Shown piece after piece: positions 12,501 through 22,090 of a stretch of 64,000 nt of DNA. Numbering within the stretch: position 1 is the first letter of the stretch; each line of letters starts with the position of its first letter. The DNA is taken from positions 18,624,428 through 18,688,427 of the forward strand of contig NC_064759.1 in NCBI RefSeq assembly GCF_011397635.1, written 5' to 3'. The notes under the pieces were generated by a model. That model saw nothing but the letters and a program-made list of their open reading frames with translations. It was not told the origin of the DNA and searched no databases. Source of the stretch: Epinephelus fuscoguttatus. Lineage: Eukaryota; Chordata; Actinopteri; Perciformes; Serranidae. A program made the translations under genes and the position numbers.

Positions 12501-15500
12501 GTAAATGGTACGTGTTACTACCCACCACTGAGGGACAGGAAATATGAGACACTTAGCATTATGTGGTTTGATAAGTATCTTGTGCGTTATGTGACGAAAT
12601 CAGTGACAATTTATATTCTTGGGAACATTAACTAGTTCACAGCTTGCTTTGGTCATGACTGCAGCATATTACTGTTCATGGATTAATTTGAAAGGCTTTT
12701 TTAGGGATTTAAAAAAAGGAAAAAGATTTAAAATATATTTCATTGCCAAATAGTAACAGTCAAATTCATTAATAACAATTAAAACATTCATGTTCAGAGT
12801 TAGGTCAGTATGCAGGACACATGGATTTAGGCTCACCTGATTCTGGTTTGCGCTTAGGCCATTGTTAGTCATGTCCATAGCACCTGCGTAGCTACTCCCC
12901 ATGCTATCCATGCCTGGTCGTGACATGGGTTTGATGTCACTGCTCATTCCTCCTTTGGCACCCGACTGAAACAGAAGTAAAAACAAATTGTGCTGAAAAA
13001 TTTCCTCATAACAGCACAGATAAAATCCCAAAGATAGACTGACGGTAGATACTAAGAAATGTGACACTAGAAAATTTGACTTCTGCATTTCTGCGTTATG
13101 GGAAAAAGGTTGAAAAGAGAAAATGCAATACACAACAGTTTTGTTGCAGGTTGAAACCAGGTGCAGTATACTCTCCTCAGATAACTGCTGTCCAAAAAAT
13201 GTCACTTTACAGCTTTTCAGATTCAGATTGATGTATTTTTGCAGTTTATCAGTGTCTTAAAAGTGATGCATGTTTTTACTTAGCTGATTTTCTCAATTCT
13301 AACTTAAACAAAGCATTCCTTAACATCAGTAGTATTAATATGTGATATAAACTGATGTAACCTGACTTTCTCAATGTGTGTTTGAAATCAACAATAAAAA
13401 ACTGCGGAGGTTTATGCTTAAGGTTTCTCACCATGGTTTGAGATTTGCTGAGCATCATGTGCGCTTGAACAACCTCCAGCATATGTGAGGTGATTTCATT
13501 CATGTCCTCCAGTGGCCTGACGCTAAATGCCACAACAGATCTGTGGTTCTGAGACAAGGAGACAAAGATTCACCACTAGGTTGGAAAAGAGCTGAATTCA
13601 ATGAGGAACTCCAATGCGGTCAATAAGAATAAAATTACTAAAACAAAAAGTTCTTTTAACATGCCAACTTTAATGACACAAGGTCATGTGGCCTCACAAG
13701 AGCTCTTGAAGTTAAAGTTCCTCTTTGTTTCTGGATACTGTAGAGAGGATGTTGGGACAGTTAACTCACCTGAAAGGAGCGCAGGTTGCCAGAGACTTTG
13801 ACATATGTGCCAGGAGGCAGGACAGTGCTGTCCACACTGGGGTCCTGTACAAACCAAAACAACAGTGTCGCTAAGGGGCTTGATTTATGTAGTTTACCCC
13901 CAAAAAATATATGCTACAGCTTCTAAACAAGAAGGAGAAAACAATGCTCAGGCTCTCAACAGGAGTAGGTTGAGTTAGAGCAGGGATTACTGCCACAGCG
14001 ATTCACATTACTTTACATTTGGTCTGGGTCTTGATCTTACATTTGTAATTCATGCTGGCATTAGTGTCTATCCTTGCTTAATGCTCTACATACGTGACCT
14101 CATGCACATTGGTATTTTGTGTCATGACTGTTGTATTGATACTGTGATGCGTTTAATGCCTTCCAATAAAACAAAACTCCTTTCAGTTAATAATAAATTT
14201 GGGAAGTGAAACTTATTGCTGAGCAGTCACTAGACAGCAGTGGCCAATCTCATCACTATGGAGCCAAACAAATGATCTTATACCCAAAATAATCCACCAG
14301 TTAAAGCGGTCTATCAACCTCTGTTGAACAGGAAACCACCAACAATGTGACCTTCTTGGTAATGGGTTTTATTCACCACTCATACACATTTTACAGTGCA
14401 TGATTCATGCTTCTCCCAAAAGATAACCGAGAGAAACACATCAGCAGGATATTTTAAAATTGTTTGTGTAAAGATAAAAGACCCATCACTGACCTCTGTG
14501 TCTACCCACTGCTTCACATCCATTGGAGCACCCGTCATGTCGTCCACCTTGTACTGGATGTTGGTCATGGATTTGTCTGTGGCCCTGATGATACCTACAA
14601 TGGTCACCTGTGACACAGAACATGAACCAACAGTGCCATTGAGACCGTTAAATAGCTACATTCTCTGTATCAATATGCTGTAGTGTATCATCTCTTAAGT
14701 ACATGATACACCAAATTAGTCTGCATGTTCTCCCTGTGTCAGCGTGGGTTTTCTCCAAGTACTCCGGCTTCCTCCAACAGTCCAAAGACATGCAGGTTAA
14801 TTGGTGACTCTAAATTGTCCGTAGGTGTGGATGCGAGTATGAATAGTTGTCTGTCTCTATGCGTCAGCCCTGTGATAGTCTGGCGACCTCTCCAGGGTGT
14901 ACCCCGCAAGTTATTCAGTTTACTTTTGTATTAAGAACAGCACTAAACCCTCACATTTGAGTACCTAGAATTTACAAATATTTGTCATTTCACCTTGTGG
15001 AATTACTGAGGAAACAACGAAATCTAATAAATAGTGACAGATTGTTTTTCAGTTGCTCGACTCTTTCTGCTCTTGCAGCAATGTTGATAATGGATTAATC
15101 ATTTAAGTCATTCCTCAAACAGACGTTTACTTGTTCAAGCTTTCAACTCTGGGTCTGCTGCTCTTGTGTTTTTATATATTTGAAAATTGAAAATGCTTTA
15201 GTTTTTAACTGTTGTACAAAACGGGTGATTTAAAGACATCAACAAGGGCTCGGGGAAATTGTGTGAGACATCTTTCACAACTCTGATATTTCTGTCATGC
15301 CACCATTTAGAGGCCACAACATAACAGGAAATAAATGATAGGGGTCAAGTAAGAGCAGGCAGCTTAGGTCTTTTGATGTGTGCAGTGACATGCTGCATAT
15401 GTTTTACCAAGCAGTGGTGGCAAGCGCACTCCTGTACGCCGTAATCTGCTGGGGAGGCAGCATGACGGACAAGAACAAGAGACGGCTGGACAAGCTGATA

Positions 15501-16237
15501 AAGACAGCAGGTTCAGCACTTGGCAGGAGCTTGGTTTCAGTGGGGACAGTTGTGGTGAGACATCATGGCAGGACAGAGAAGCAGCCATAGTGATGGGCTT
15601 ATTTCTTTGCATTGCAGGACTGAACACAGGAGATCCTTTGTCTCCACAGCCATCAGACTCTAACACCTACTTCTACACCTATTTATTGTTGTTGTGCTCC
15701 CTGCTTTGCTTCAGCTTACCTGGGCAACTTCTACTTCTCCTACTTTGAAGGCCTCATCAGCCTGGGAGGCAGACATCAGCTGGGACACTGTGCAGGGGAT
15801 TATCTGATTGGCACGAGTTCTCTGCAAAAGATACACACACAGATAGTTTCTGTCAGTGCACATTAGTGAGAGAGAGGGGGCGAGCCTTTGATAGGTTGAT
15901 AACAAAGAAGTTGTGGTGTAGATTTTAGTACAAACCCCTTTCTTCTCTCCTCCCTGTGACGCGGCAGGTGATGCAAAGCCTCCTGGAGACTGTGTGTAAC
16001 CTCCGCCCACACCCGACTCACTGTACCCTCCTGAAATGACAAAAAAGACAGTGACAGAGCCACTTATTCCTCCCATTACAAACCGTTTTCACCAACTGAC
16101 GTTAACGTCAAACACACAACAACAAAGAGGTCAGTTAGTTAAGCTAACGTTAGCCGCAGTCACACAACGTCAACAAAACGACCTCAACACTTCATGAACG
16201 CAGCAGTGCGAACATTAAACTCACCCTGGTTCCACAT
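9577..16237 (-). CDS. rpa2: RPA2, replication protein A 32-kDa subunit (9 coding exons, 275 aa)
   Basis: Minus-strand coding exons are 16237-16225, 16030-15936, 15821-15720, 14607-14494, 13844-13770, 13548-13432, 12965-12837, 10876-10782 and 9664-9577. The frame is continuous to TAA. RPA2 is the middle subunit of the nuclear RPA trimer that coats single-stranded DNA in replication and repair. The N-terminal tail keeps the phosphorylation pattern ([13 protein letters not shown], then ASQ): CDK-type Ser19 and Ser25, PIKK-type Thr17 and Ser29. The OB-fold core follows ([67 protein letters not shown]). A Gly/Met-rich linker leads to the C-terminal winged helix ([20 protein letters not shown]) that binds repair proteins. 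The length is close to the 270 aa of human RPA2. The first coding exon has only 13 nt (MWNQ plus one base). Intron 7 carries a large nested transposon insertion. Confidence 0.96.
11367..12030. mobile_element. MITE with TGCGTTCCAA termini, nested in the hAT-like element
   Basis: The left end reads GTGCGTTCCAATACCCATAC. The right end, inverted, reads CTACGTTCCAAATTGCATAC, so the termini form imperfect inverted repeats. Inside are several copies of a TAGTATG-like motif. I could not define a clean target duplication, so the superfamily is left open. Confidence 0.6.
12256..12456 (+). mobile_element. tRNA-derived SINE
   Basis: The head resembles a tRNA gene, with an A-box-like TTAGTGGTAGAGCAGG and a B box GGTTCGAATCC (12321-12331) of an RNA polymerase III promoter. 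A CT-rich body and a terminal T-run then A-run follow. The heptamer CAATTTA occurs immediately before (12249-12255) and after (12457-12463), consistent with a target duplication. It sits inside the hAT-like element in RPA2 intron 7. Confidence 0.8.
14722..14912 (+). mobile_element. Retroposon 3'-type repeat (teleost dispersed family)
   Basis: The segment contains GTCAGCGTGGGTTTTCTCC, GTCCAAAGACATGCAGGTTA, GGTGACTCTAAATTGTCC and AGGGTGTACCCCGC. This series is very common in fish genomes, usually at the 3' side of retroposons. An inverted copy of the same blocks lies at 62560-62706. It is in RPA2 intron 3, near the LINE fragment at 15364. Confidence 0.7.
15364..15670 (+). mobile_element. LINE ORF2 C-terminal fragment (degenerate)
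   Basis: A 70-codon frame from 15378 reads [19 protein letters not shown] and then [15 protein letters not shown]. This is the pattern found after the reverse transcriptase domain of fish non-LTR retrotransposons. A shifted frame downstream encodes a stretch like [12 protein letters not shown], usual at the end of such ORFs. It is truncated and frame-broken, and lies in RPA2 intron 3 on the strand opposite the gene. Confidence 0.75.
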
Positions 16238-16364
16238 GTCGACTCTGTGTGTGTAGGTTAGTAAAATTAAATCTGAAATGTTATTAACTCTGTGTGTCAG
16301 CGACAACAACCGCACGCAGCTCTGCAAACTTCCTTGTCGTCCCGCGCGCAGAACTCAATATACA

Positions 16365-16396
16365 GCGCATGCGCATAGTAGAAGTCCCGCGCGAAA
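16365..16396 (-). promoter_or_regulatory. RPA2 proximal promoter: NRF1 and E2F motifs
   Basis: GCGCATGCGC at 16365-16374 is the NRF1 palindrome. On the minus strand 16396-16385 reads TTTCGCGCGGGA, a textbook E2F site. Both lie about 130-160 bp upstream of the RPA2 start codon. This is consistent with S-phase expression of a replication gene; function is inferred. Confidence 0.6.
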
Positions 16397-16632
16397 CCTG
16401 TCAGCAGAGCGTAGGCGCAATTCTTTGCCCTGGTTTTTGCTTGTCAGACAGTCGTTCATGTCTGGATGTGTACAAGTAACGTCTTTGTGGCGACTACAGC
16501 TCTCAACAGTGACCCTAAATATACTTTTAGCGTCTGTTTACAAGAAATATTCCGTGTATAGCTTGTTAGGGGCGGCACACAGCCTTAGAGAATAGAGTAC
16601 CTGAAAGGCAAAGCTCGGGGCAATAAAAACAG

Positions 16633-16657
16633 AGAGCCTTTAAAGACTAAAGGCTCT
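16633..16657. repeat. Perfect 10-bp inverted repeat with 5-nt loop
   Basis: AGAGCCTTTA and TAAAGGCTCT flank AAGAC, forming a perfect short hairpin between the RPA2 and SMPDL3B promoters. There is no T-run, and no known RNA family is recognised. Confidence 0.5.
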
Positions 16658-17708
16658 GCTGCCTTCAAGTCCTCTCGGAAATTTTGTGTGTACTATCCTA
16701 TCGCTGCATCAGTGGCAACTGCTGTGAGAATATAGGCTACACTACAATTTTTCTTATGTTTTCTTTATTTTTATTTTTTCACAAATTATTAATCACCACA
16801 TATTTCTCACTTAGTAAACGTTAGGTGGCACAAGGTACATTTACAAAATATCGATAGGCACAATATTCTCAAGCGTTTAACAGTTTTGATCAATACCTGC
16901 CAACTTTTTAATGATGTTCTTCTGCTTGATTAGGATATTGACAAAAATCGATTTAAGGAGAAATATTTGCTTCCAACAATTAGTTTATGAATTTCAACCT
17001 GCGCTGCGGGAAGTCCGAGCATCACCTGAAGGCAGCATATGCAACTCGAATTATTCTACTTTTTTAGTGAAATATTATATTTAAGCTACAATGTCACAAA
17101 AAATTGTAACGTTAACACACCGATCAAAAAGAAAAGAAACATATGCACTTATTTGTGTTGCAGAAAACCCATATCAGTCTCCTGTAATTTAGGCTTCATG
17201 CCAGAATGGACAACTGCAGGCTGAAAGCAAGCCTCCTGATTTTATCTTTAGCCCATATAAAAATAGTTTACATGGAGGGATTCGGCACTGAAGTACCCGG
17301 ATTAGTATATTTAATTCCCTTTTATGGCAAATCTGTAGCCTTTTAATATTGCGTAGTCAGTACAGCGTTTCAGTCTCTGGATCAAATCACTGGAGTGTTT
17401 CCACATGATGCAGAAAGTTTGTCTCATCGCCTGCCGTACTGCTGTGGGTGTGTTCAGAGTCTGCTGCCAAAAATGTGTTAATATTGCGACTACACTTCTC
17501 CTTTTTAATTCATAAAAATACACATTGACGTTTGCACTTCTTTCCAGGTGTAGACTATATTAAACTATCTGTGGTAGGTTATAACATTTTAACAAAAGAG
17601 GGAACTAAATAGTCTATAAAGTATAGCAGGGAAATCAGCAATGGACCACCTTCAGGCCAAAGACGCGTCATAAACAGCTGTATCCCGTATCTTATCTTGT
17701 TTGCCCTT

Positions 17709-17714
17709 TATAAA
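17709..17714 (+). promoter_or_regulatory. Candidate SMPDL3B TATA box
   Basis: TATAAA lies 62 bp before the SMPDL3B start codon, which would give a 5' UTR of about 30-40 nt. The position is plausible, but the call rests on the motif only. Confidence 0.4.
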
Positions 17715-17775
17715 CCTACCTCTTAAATCCGTGCTTGACTTTTTTCGGACTTTTGCTTTCCTGGAAGAGTTCAAC

Positions 17776-20700
17776 ATGTCCGCAGTGAGGCTGCTCCTGT
17801 CTTGTGTGCTTTTCAAAGAGCTGGTCGCGCTGTCAGGTATGTAGCGTGGTTATATTTTTATAGACTACATCATTAAAATGTTTCTTTAGAACAACTCCTA
17901 TCATAGTGCAGAAACAACTTCATGTGCGTAATTACGCATCGTTTTCTCCAGGGAACTTTTGGCACATCACGGATCTGCACTGGGACCCAACATACAAACT
18001 AAGCGATAATCCTGAACTTGTGTGCGCATCAAGCGGCAAACAACCTGCGGTCAATGCGGGGAAGTATGGAGATTATGTTTGTGACTCGCCATGGCTCCTT
18101 ATAAACTCCTCTGTATATGCCATGAAAGATATTCTACCAGACCCGGACTTCATAGTATGGACAGGGTATGTATACGCTTTATGTTGACTATAATGTGTTT
18201 AATGGAGCTTGGTGCTTGAGTCCCAAGTCCATCTATAGAGAGAGAAAGGCTTCATAACCATCATGTTTATGTTTTTACGAGATGTCATGCACTATAGGGG
18301 CACAGCAACTGTTCCACTGTGAATTAGCCCATTTCATCTCTAATAAACCCTCTACATCTGCTATGTATTATTTTGCTTTTCAGAGATGACACACCACATG
18401 TACCTAATGAAGATCTAGGTGAAGAAGCAGTGCTCCACATTATCAGCAACCTAACACACATTATAAATCAGGTGTTTCCAGGTGAGTGTGAGGTCGAGAC
18501 CTTTAAGGAAGAAAATATCAAAGATTACCATCATTTTTTAAACTCATATAATTGCTAAACCTTCCTTAGAAACTAAAGTGTACTCTGCCCTGGGTAACCA
18601 TGACTACCACCCAAAGAGCCAATTTCCAGCAGCCCCAAACTACATATATAACCGAACAGCAGAGATGTGGCAAGACTGGTTGGAGCCACAGTCCAGAGAG
18701 ACTTTTATAAAAGGTGGATAGAGCCTCCTGTGATGCTGTTTTTGTAATTGCTTTCCTAAGAATCAATTAATTATACATTTGAAAGCACACGTCCAATTGT
18801 GTCATGTATTTTCTGCTATATTTTTCCTTACACAGGTGGATATTACACAGAAAAGCTACTAAATCGAGCAGGTTTCAGGATGCTGGTCCTCAACACTAAT
18901 CTCTACTATGACCAGAACAAGGTGACCCAGGACATGGAGGACCCAGCAGGCCAGTTTAGCTGGGCGGATCGGGTTCTTACAGAGGCTGCCAACAACAAAG
19001 AAAAGGCAAAGTAGCTACTTCTCTATCCATGCCTCACAACAATTAAATTGGATTCAGTGTCATGTTGTAATTATAGTTTAGAGGGCAATAAATCATTCTG
19101 TGAGTAATGAACCCCTTATTTCTCTTTTTAATTCTGGTTACTAAGGTTAACAGGAACTAAGATTTGAGTTTACATCCTCTTAATGAAAAATGATCTAATG
19201 GGAAGGTCAATTTTCACAAGCAGACTCTCCCTAATCCAAGCCCACTTTAAGTCATGCCTTGAAAAAAGATGATTAAACTGAAATAGTAGACATAAGATGA
19301 TTTTTCATACACTAATGTGAATAAAAAATAGATAAGAAAATACATTTTGCTAACTGTACTTTGTTTTATCTACCAGGTGTACATCATCGGCCACGTTCCC
19401 CCAGGTTTCTTCGAGAAGAAGAGAAACAAGCCGTGGTTCAGGCCTGAATTCAACAAGCTATACTTGGATTTAATCCAGAAGCATCATTCAGTCATACATG
19501 GACAGTTCTTTGGCCATCATCATACCGACAGCTTCCGAATGTTCTACAACTCAAAGGGTAAGGTCAGACTTTTCAGTGTCTTTACAGTGAGACTAATACA
19601 TCAAAGGAACAGTGTGTAGGATTTAGGGGGATTTAGTAGTATCTAGCTGTGAGGATTGCAGATTGCAATCAGATGAAACTTCTCCCGGTTACAATTACTT
19701 CAGTGTTCATTGTTCAGGTGGTTTTTACCATGAGCCGATTATCCACAGAGATCTCTTCCTCTCCAGAACAAACAAACCGGGCGATTAAAACTGGTAAAAA
19801 AAACACTGGATAGAATAGTTTCACGCTAAAAATCTGTTTTTCCAACGCTGCTCGTCATGGAGGGGCTGCTAACTACGACGGCTGACATGAAAACATAAAA
19901 TGGTTTCTCTAGAGCCAGTGTTTGGTTTGTCCGTTCTGGGCTACTGTAGAAACCTGGTGACGAGGACTCGCTCCTAATCTAAACGATAATAACAATATAA
20001 ACATTCTAAAGGTGTTTTCACACCTGCCCTGCTTGGTTCGGTTCAACTGAACTCAAGTTCATTTGCCCCCTAAGTGCGGTTCATTAGGGCAGGTGTGAAC
20101 ACAGCAATCACACTCAGGTGCACACCAAAACAACCAGACGAAGACCTTCTTGAAGAGGTGGTCTCAGTCCGGTTACAAACGAACTCTAGTGCGGTTCATT
20201 TGTGGTGAGAACGTGTTCCGACCTCGATCTGAACCAACTGAAGTCACATGACACATTGTTTGCGTTAAACATGAGCATGTTAGAGTCCTGGAGGATTATT
20301 AATGTGCACCTCCTCCTGTACTGTCTTAATATGCACATTGTTTACTTCCTGGATTTTTCCCGCATGGAAATTCTGACCAATCAAGAGCAGCTTTCTTGTG
20401 CAAGGCAATTTATCTGGTCTGCTTTTAAAATGCTGCCGTGAGAACACAAACCAACTCTAGGCAATTATACATCTTTGTAACAAAATTAGTCCTTGACTCA
20501 GACCAAAGCAAGACATCTCTAGGTCTGAAAGCACCCTTAGGTAACAAAAACATGATTCTAATAATATTCCATTCCTGCCCTCCTAAATTCTACACACCGA
20601 ACCCTTTAGTGTCCAGATGTTCCCTATGACTTTTTGGCACATTATATCGTTATAATCAGAGGTGATGGCCCTTCTGTTTCTACAGGCTCTCCTATCAGCA

Positions 20701-21324
20701 CAATGTTCCTCAGCCCTGGTGTCACACCATGGAAAACAACTCTTCCTGGAGTAGTGGATGGAGCCAACAACCCTGGGATCCGTGTCTTTGAATATGACAC
20801 TCAAACACTCCTGGTCAAAGTAAGTAAAGGCCAGTCTGTATAACGTCCACTCACATATTTAGGAGTCTTTCTAACCTGCAATAGACAGCTTCCATGAAAG
20901 CAACTTGTGCTTATATTGTTCTGGTTTCTGTTTCTTAAACCACCTGTTTGAATACACGCAGGATGTGGTGACATACTATCTGAACCTGACACACGCTAAT
21001 GCAGCCCATGGCCGCTGGGAGAAGGAGTATCGCCTTACAGAGAGTTTCAGAGTACCAGACGCCTCCCCAGCCTCCATGCATCAGGTTCTGGAGCATATTG
21101 CTAATAATCATTGCTACCTACAGAAGTACTACGAGTTCAACTCTGTCAGCTATGACCTGACGGAGTGTAACAGAGACTGCCGTGTTGATCACGTGTGTGC
21201 AGCCAGAGAGGTAGACTTTGAGAGGTATGAGCATTGTCTGGAAAAAGAAGGGGCAGCTGCCATTTATGGTGGGCTGCTGCCGTTCCTCTCTGTGGCTTTG
21301 AGTCTGATGTTGGCCAATCGGTAA
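17776..21324 (+). CDS. smpdl3b: SMPDL3B, acid sphingomyelinase-like phosphodiesterase 3B (8 exons, 454 aa)
   Basis: Coding exons are 17776-17836, 17952-18165, 18384-18481, 18570-18713, 18836-19005, 19377-19557, 20686-20819 and 20962-21324. Family members are calcineurin-like metallophosphodiesterases at the cell surface; mammalian SMPDL3B is GPI-anchored and dampens Toll-like receptor signalling by altering membrane lipids. A hydrophobic signal peptide (LLLSCVLF) opens the protein. Metal-site motifs are in order: TDLHW (Asp28, His30), WTGDDTPH (about 90-97), GNHDYH (Asn134, His135), IIGHVPPGF (His235) and GQFFGHHHTD (His276, His278). There is no saposin domain, which separates it from SMPD1. 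The end (LLPFLSVALSLML) is hydrophobic, as expected for a GPI signal. The length agrees with human SMPDL3B (455 aa). Exon 5 joins exon 6 in frame only through a GC donor at 19006; the GT at 19011 leaves the wrong phase. Intron 6 contains nested MITEs. Confidence 0.95.
19605..20604. mobile_element. MITE of the AGGAACAGTG family, copy 1, in SMPDL3B intron 6
   Basis: The left end is AGGAACAGTGTGTAGGATTT. The inverted right end is AGGGTTCGGTGTGTAGAATT, so the terminal inverted repeats extend beyond 25 bp with mismatches. It shares AGGTAACAAAAACATGATTC and the head sequence with the copy at 28934-29688. About half its length is a second MITE inserted at 20010-20536. Confidence 0.7.
20010..20536. 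mobile_element. Secondary MITE (AGGTGTTTTCACACCT termini) inside copy 1
   Basis: The left end is AGGTGTTTTCACACCT and the inverted right end is GGGTGCTTTCAGACCT. The interior carries several GCGGTTCATT-like repeats. In the sister element at 29251-29275 CTAAGGTAACAAAAACATG is uninterrupted, while here it is split at CTAA. The flanks TAA and TTA hint at a 3-bp TWA target, as for Harbinger elements, but this is uncertain. Confidence 0.65.
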
Positions 21325-21672
21325 TGATCATCTATCACAGATCATTGTGGCTATGTAAATATTTAACAGTTACTATCACAGGATGTTTTCATGTTCTAAA
21401 TCATAGACATCTGTCATTTAGGTGAGTCATGCATATACTAATGCAGGTAACAAACAACCTTTGGCTTCAGCAATCTTAGATGTGGCCTCTTGACCCTGGT
21501 TCATTAGTACTGGCTGAATACTTCATTTCCAGTCAATAGAAAAAAACTATGATGTATTCATTAGGCTCAAGAGGCTACAGTACATTCAGCTGTGATGTTC
21601 TGGATGAAATCCAAACTTTTGTCAAATGTTCTTTACCCCAAACATTCCCGTCAAACTCTACTGTATCTATTT

Positions 21673-21678
21673 AATAAA
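21673..21678 (+). promoter_or_regulatory. Candidate SMPDL3B poly(A) signal AATAAA
   Basis: AATAAA lies about 350 nt after the SMPDL3B stop and is the first canonical signal on this strand. Confidence 0.5.
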
Positions 21679-21978
21679 ACCGGATACAACTAAAACATTT
21701 GTGTATTTGTTGAAGGTTATTTTGGCAGCAAGAATCAATGCTTGGTGAACATTAATGTCAATTGCACTTACTCATGCCCATTAAACTTTCAACCAGTGTA
21801 ACTTGTTACCACACATATCAGATAAACCTGCAATATGTGGGTGCTATGATACTTCCTGTTATCCTTAAACGCTATATAAAGATTTAATGACTTTTTAATT
21901 ACTGTCAGTAAATTGTCAGGGATCTCAAAATGTCATAAAATGACAGATGTTGGACTTAGAGCCTGCTGTGAGGACACA

Positions 21979-21984
21979 TTTATT
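21979..21984 (-). promoter_or_regulatory. Candidate MECR poly(A) signal AATAAA
   Basis: Minus-strand AATAAA lies about 107 nt beyond the MECR stop, giving a short 3' UTR. It is about 300 bp from the SMPDL3B signal. Confidence 0.5.
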
Positions 21985-22090
21985 GAGTATGTGCTTGAGC
22001 AGTGCATTCCATTGACACAGACAATAGTGTGGCACTCCTGGGGTTTCACTTCAGTTCATATACTTTGGACTGATTCGTTGATGATTCCGT

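Larger units (their letters stand above)
11011..12530. mobile_element. hAT-like nonautonomous element with 8-bp target duplication, in RPA2 intron 7
   Basis: The element starts CAGTGGTGGGTA and ends in the inverted equivalent TACCCACCACTG (with TACTACCC at the edge). It is flanked on both sides by the identical 8-mer AGGGACAG (11003-11010 and 12531-12538). An 8-bp duplication is typical of hAT transposons. No transposase frame is visible. Much of its 1520 bp comes from later insertions: a second MITE at 11367-12030 and a SINE at 12256-12456. Confidence 0.8.
16238..17775. other. Head-to-head intergenic region RPA2 / SMPDL3B
   Basis: This 1.5-kb spacer holds both promoters. The part next to RPA2 (about 16290-16400) is rich in CpG and carries E2F- and NRF1-like motifs. 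The part next to SMPDL3B has a TATA-like box. No additional exon is recognised between them. Confidence 0.6.
21325..22090. other. Convergent 3' region between SMPDL3B and MECR
   Basis: This 766-bp spacer holds the 3' UTRs of both genes. No other gene or repeat is recognised. Confidence 0.6.

Noticed and set aside
15711-16076. A single 121-aa minus-strand frame spanning two RPA2 exons
   Set aside because: Intron 2 happens to be open in frame. The GTTTGT donor at 15935 and the CAG acceptor at 15822 remove a stretch that has no counterpart in RPA2, and joining the exons restores the known KKG-RTRANQ order.
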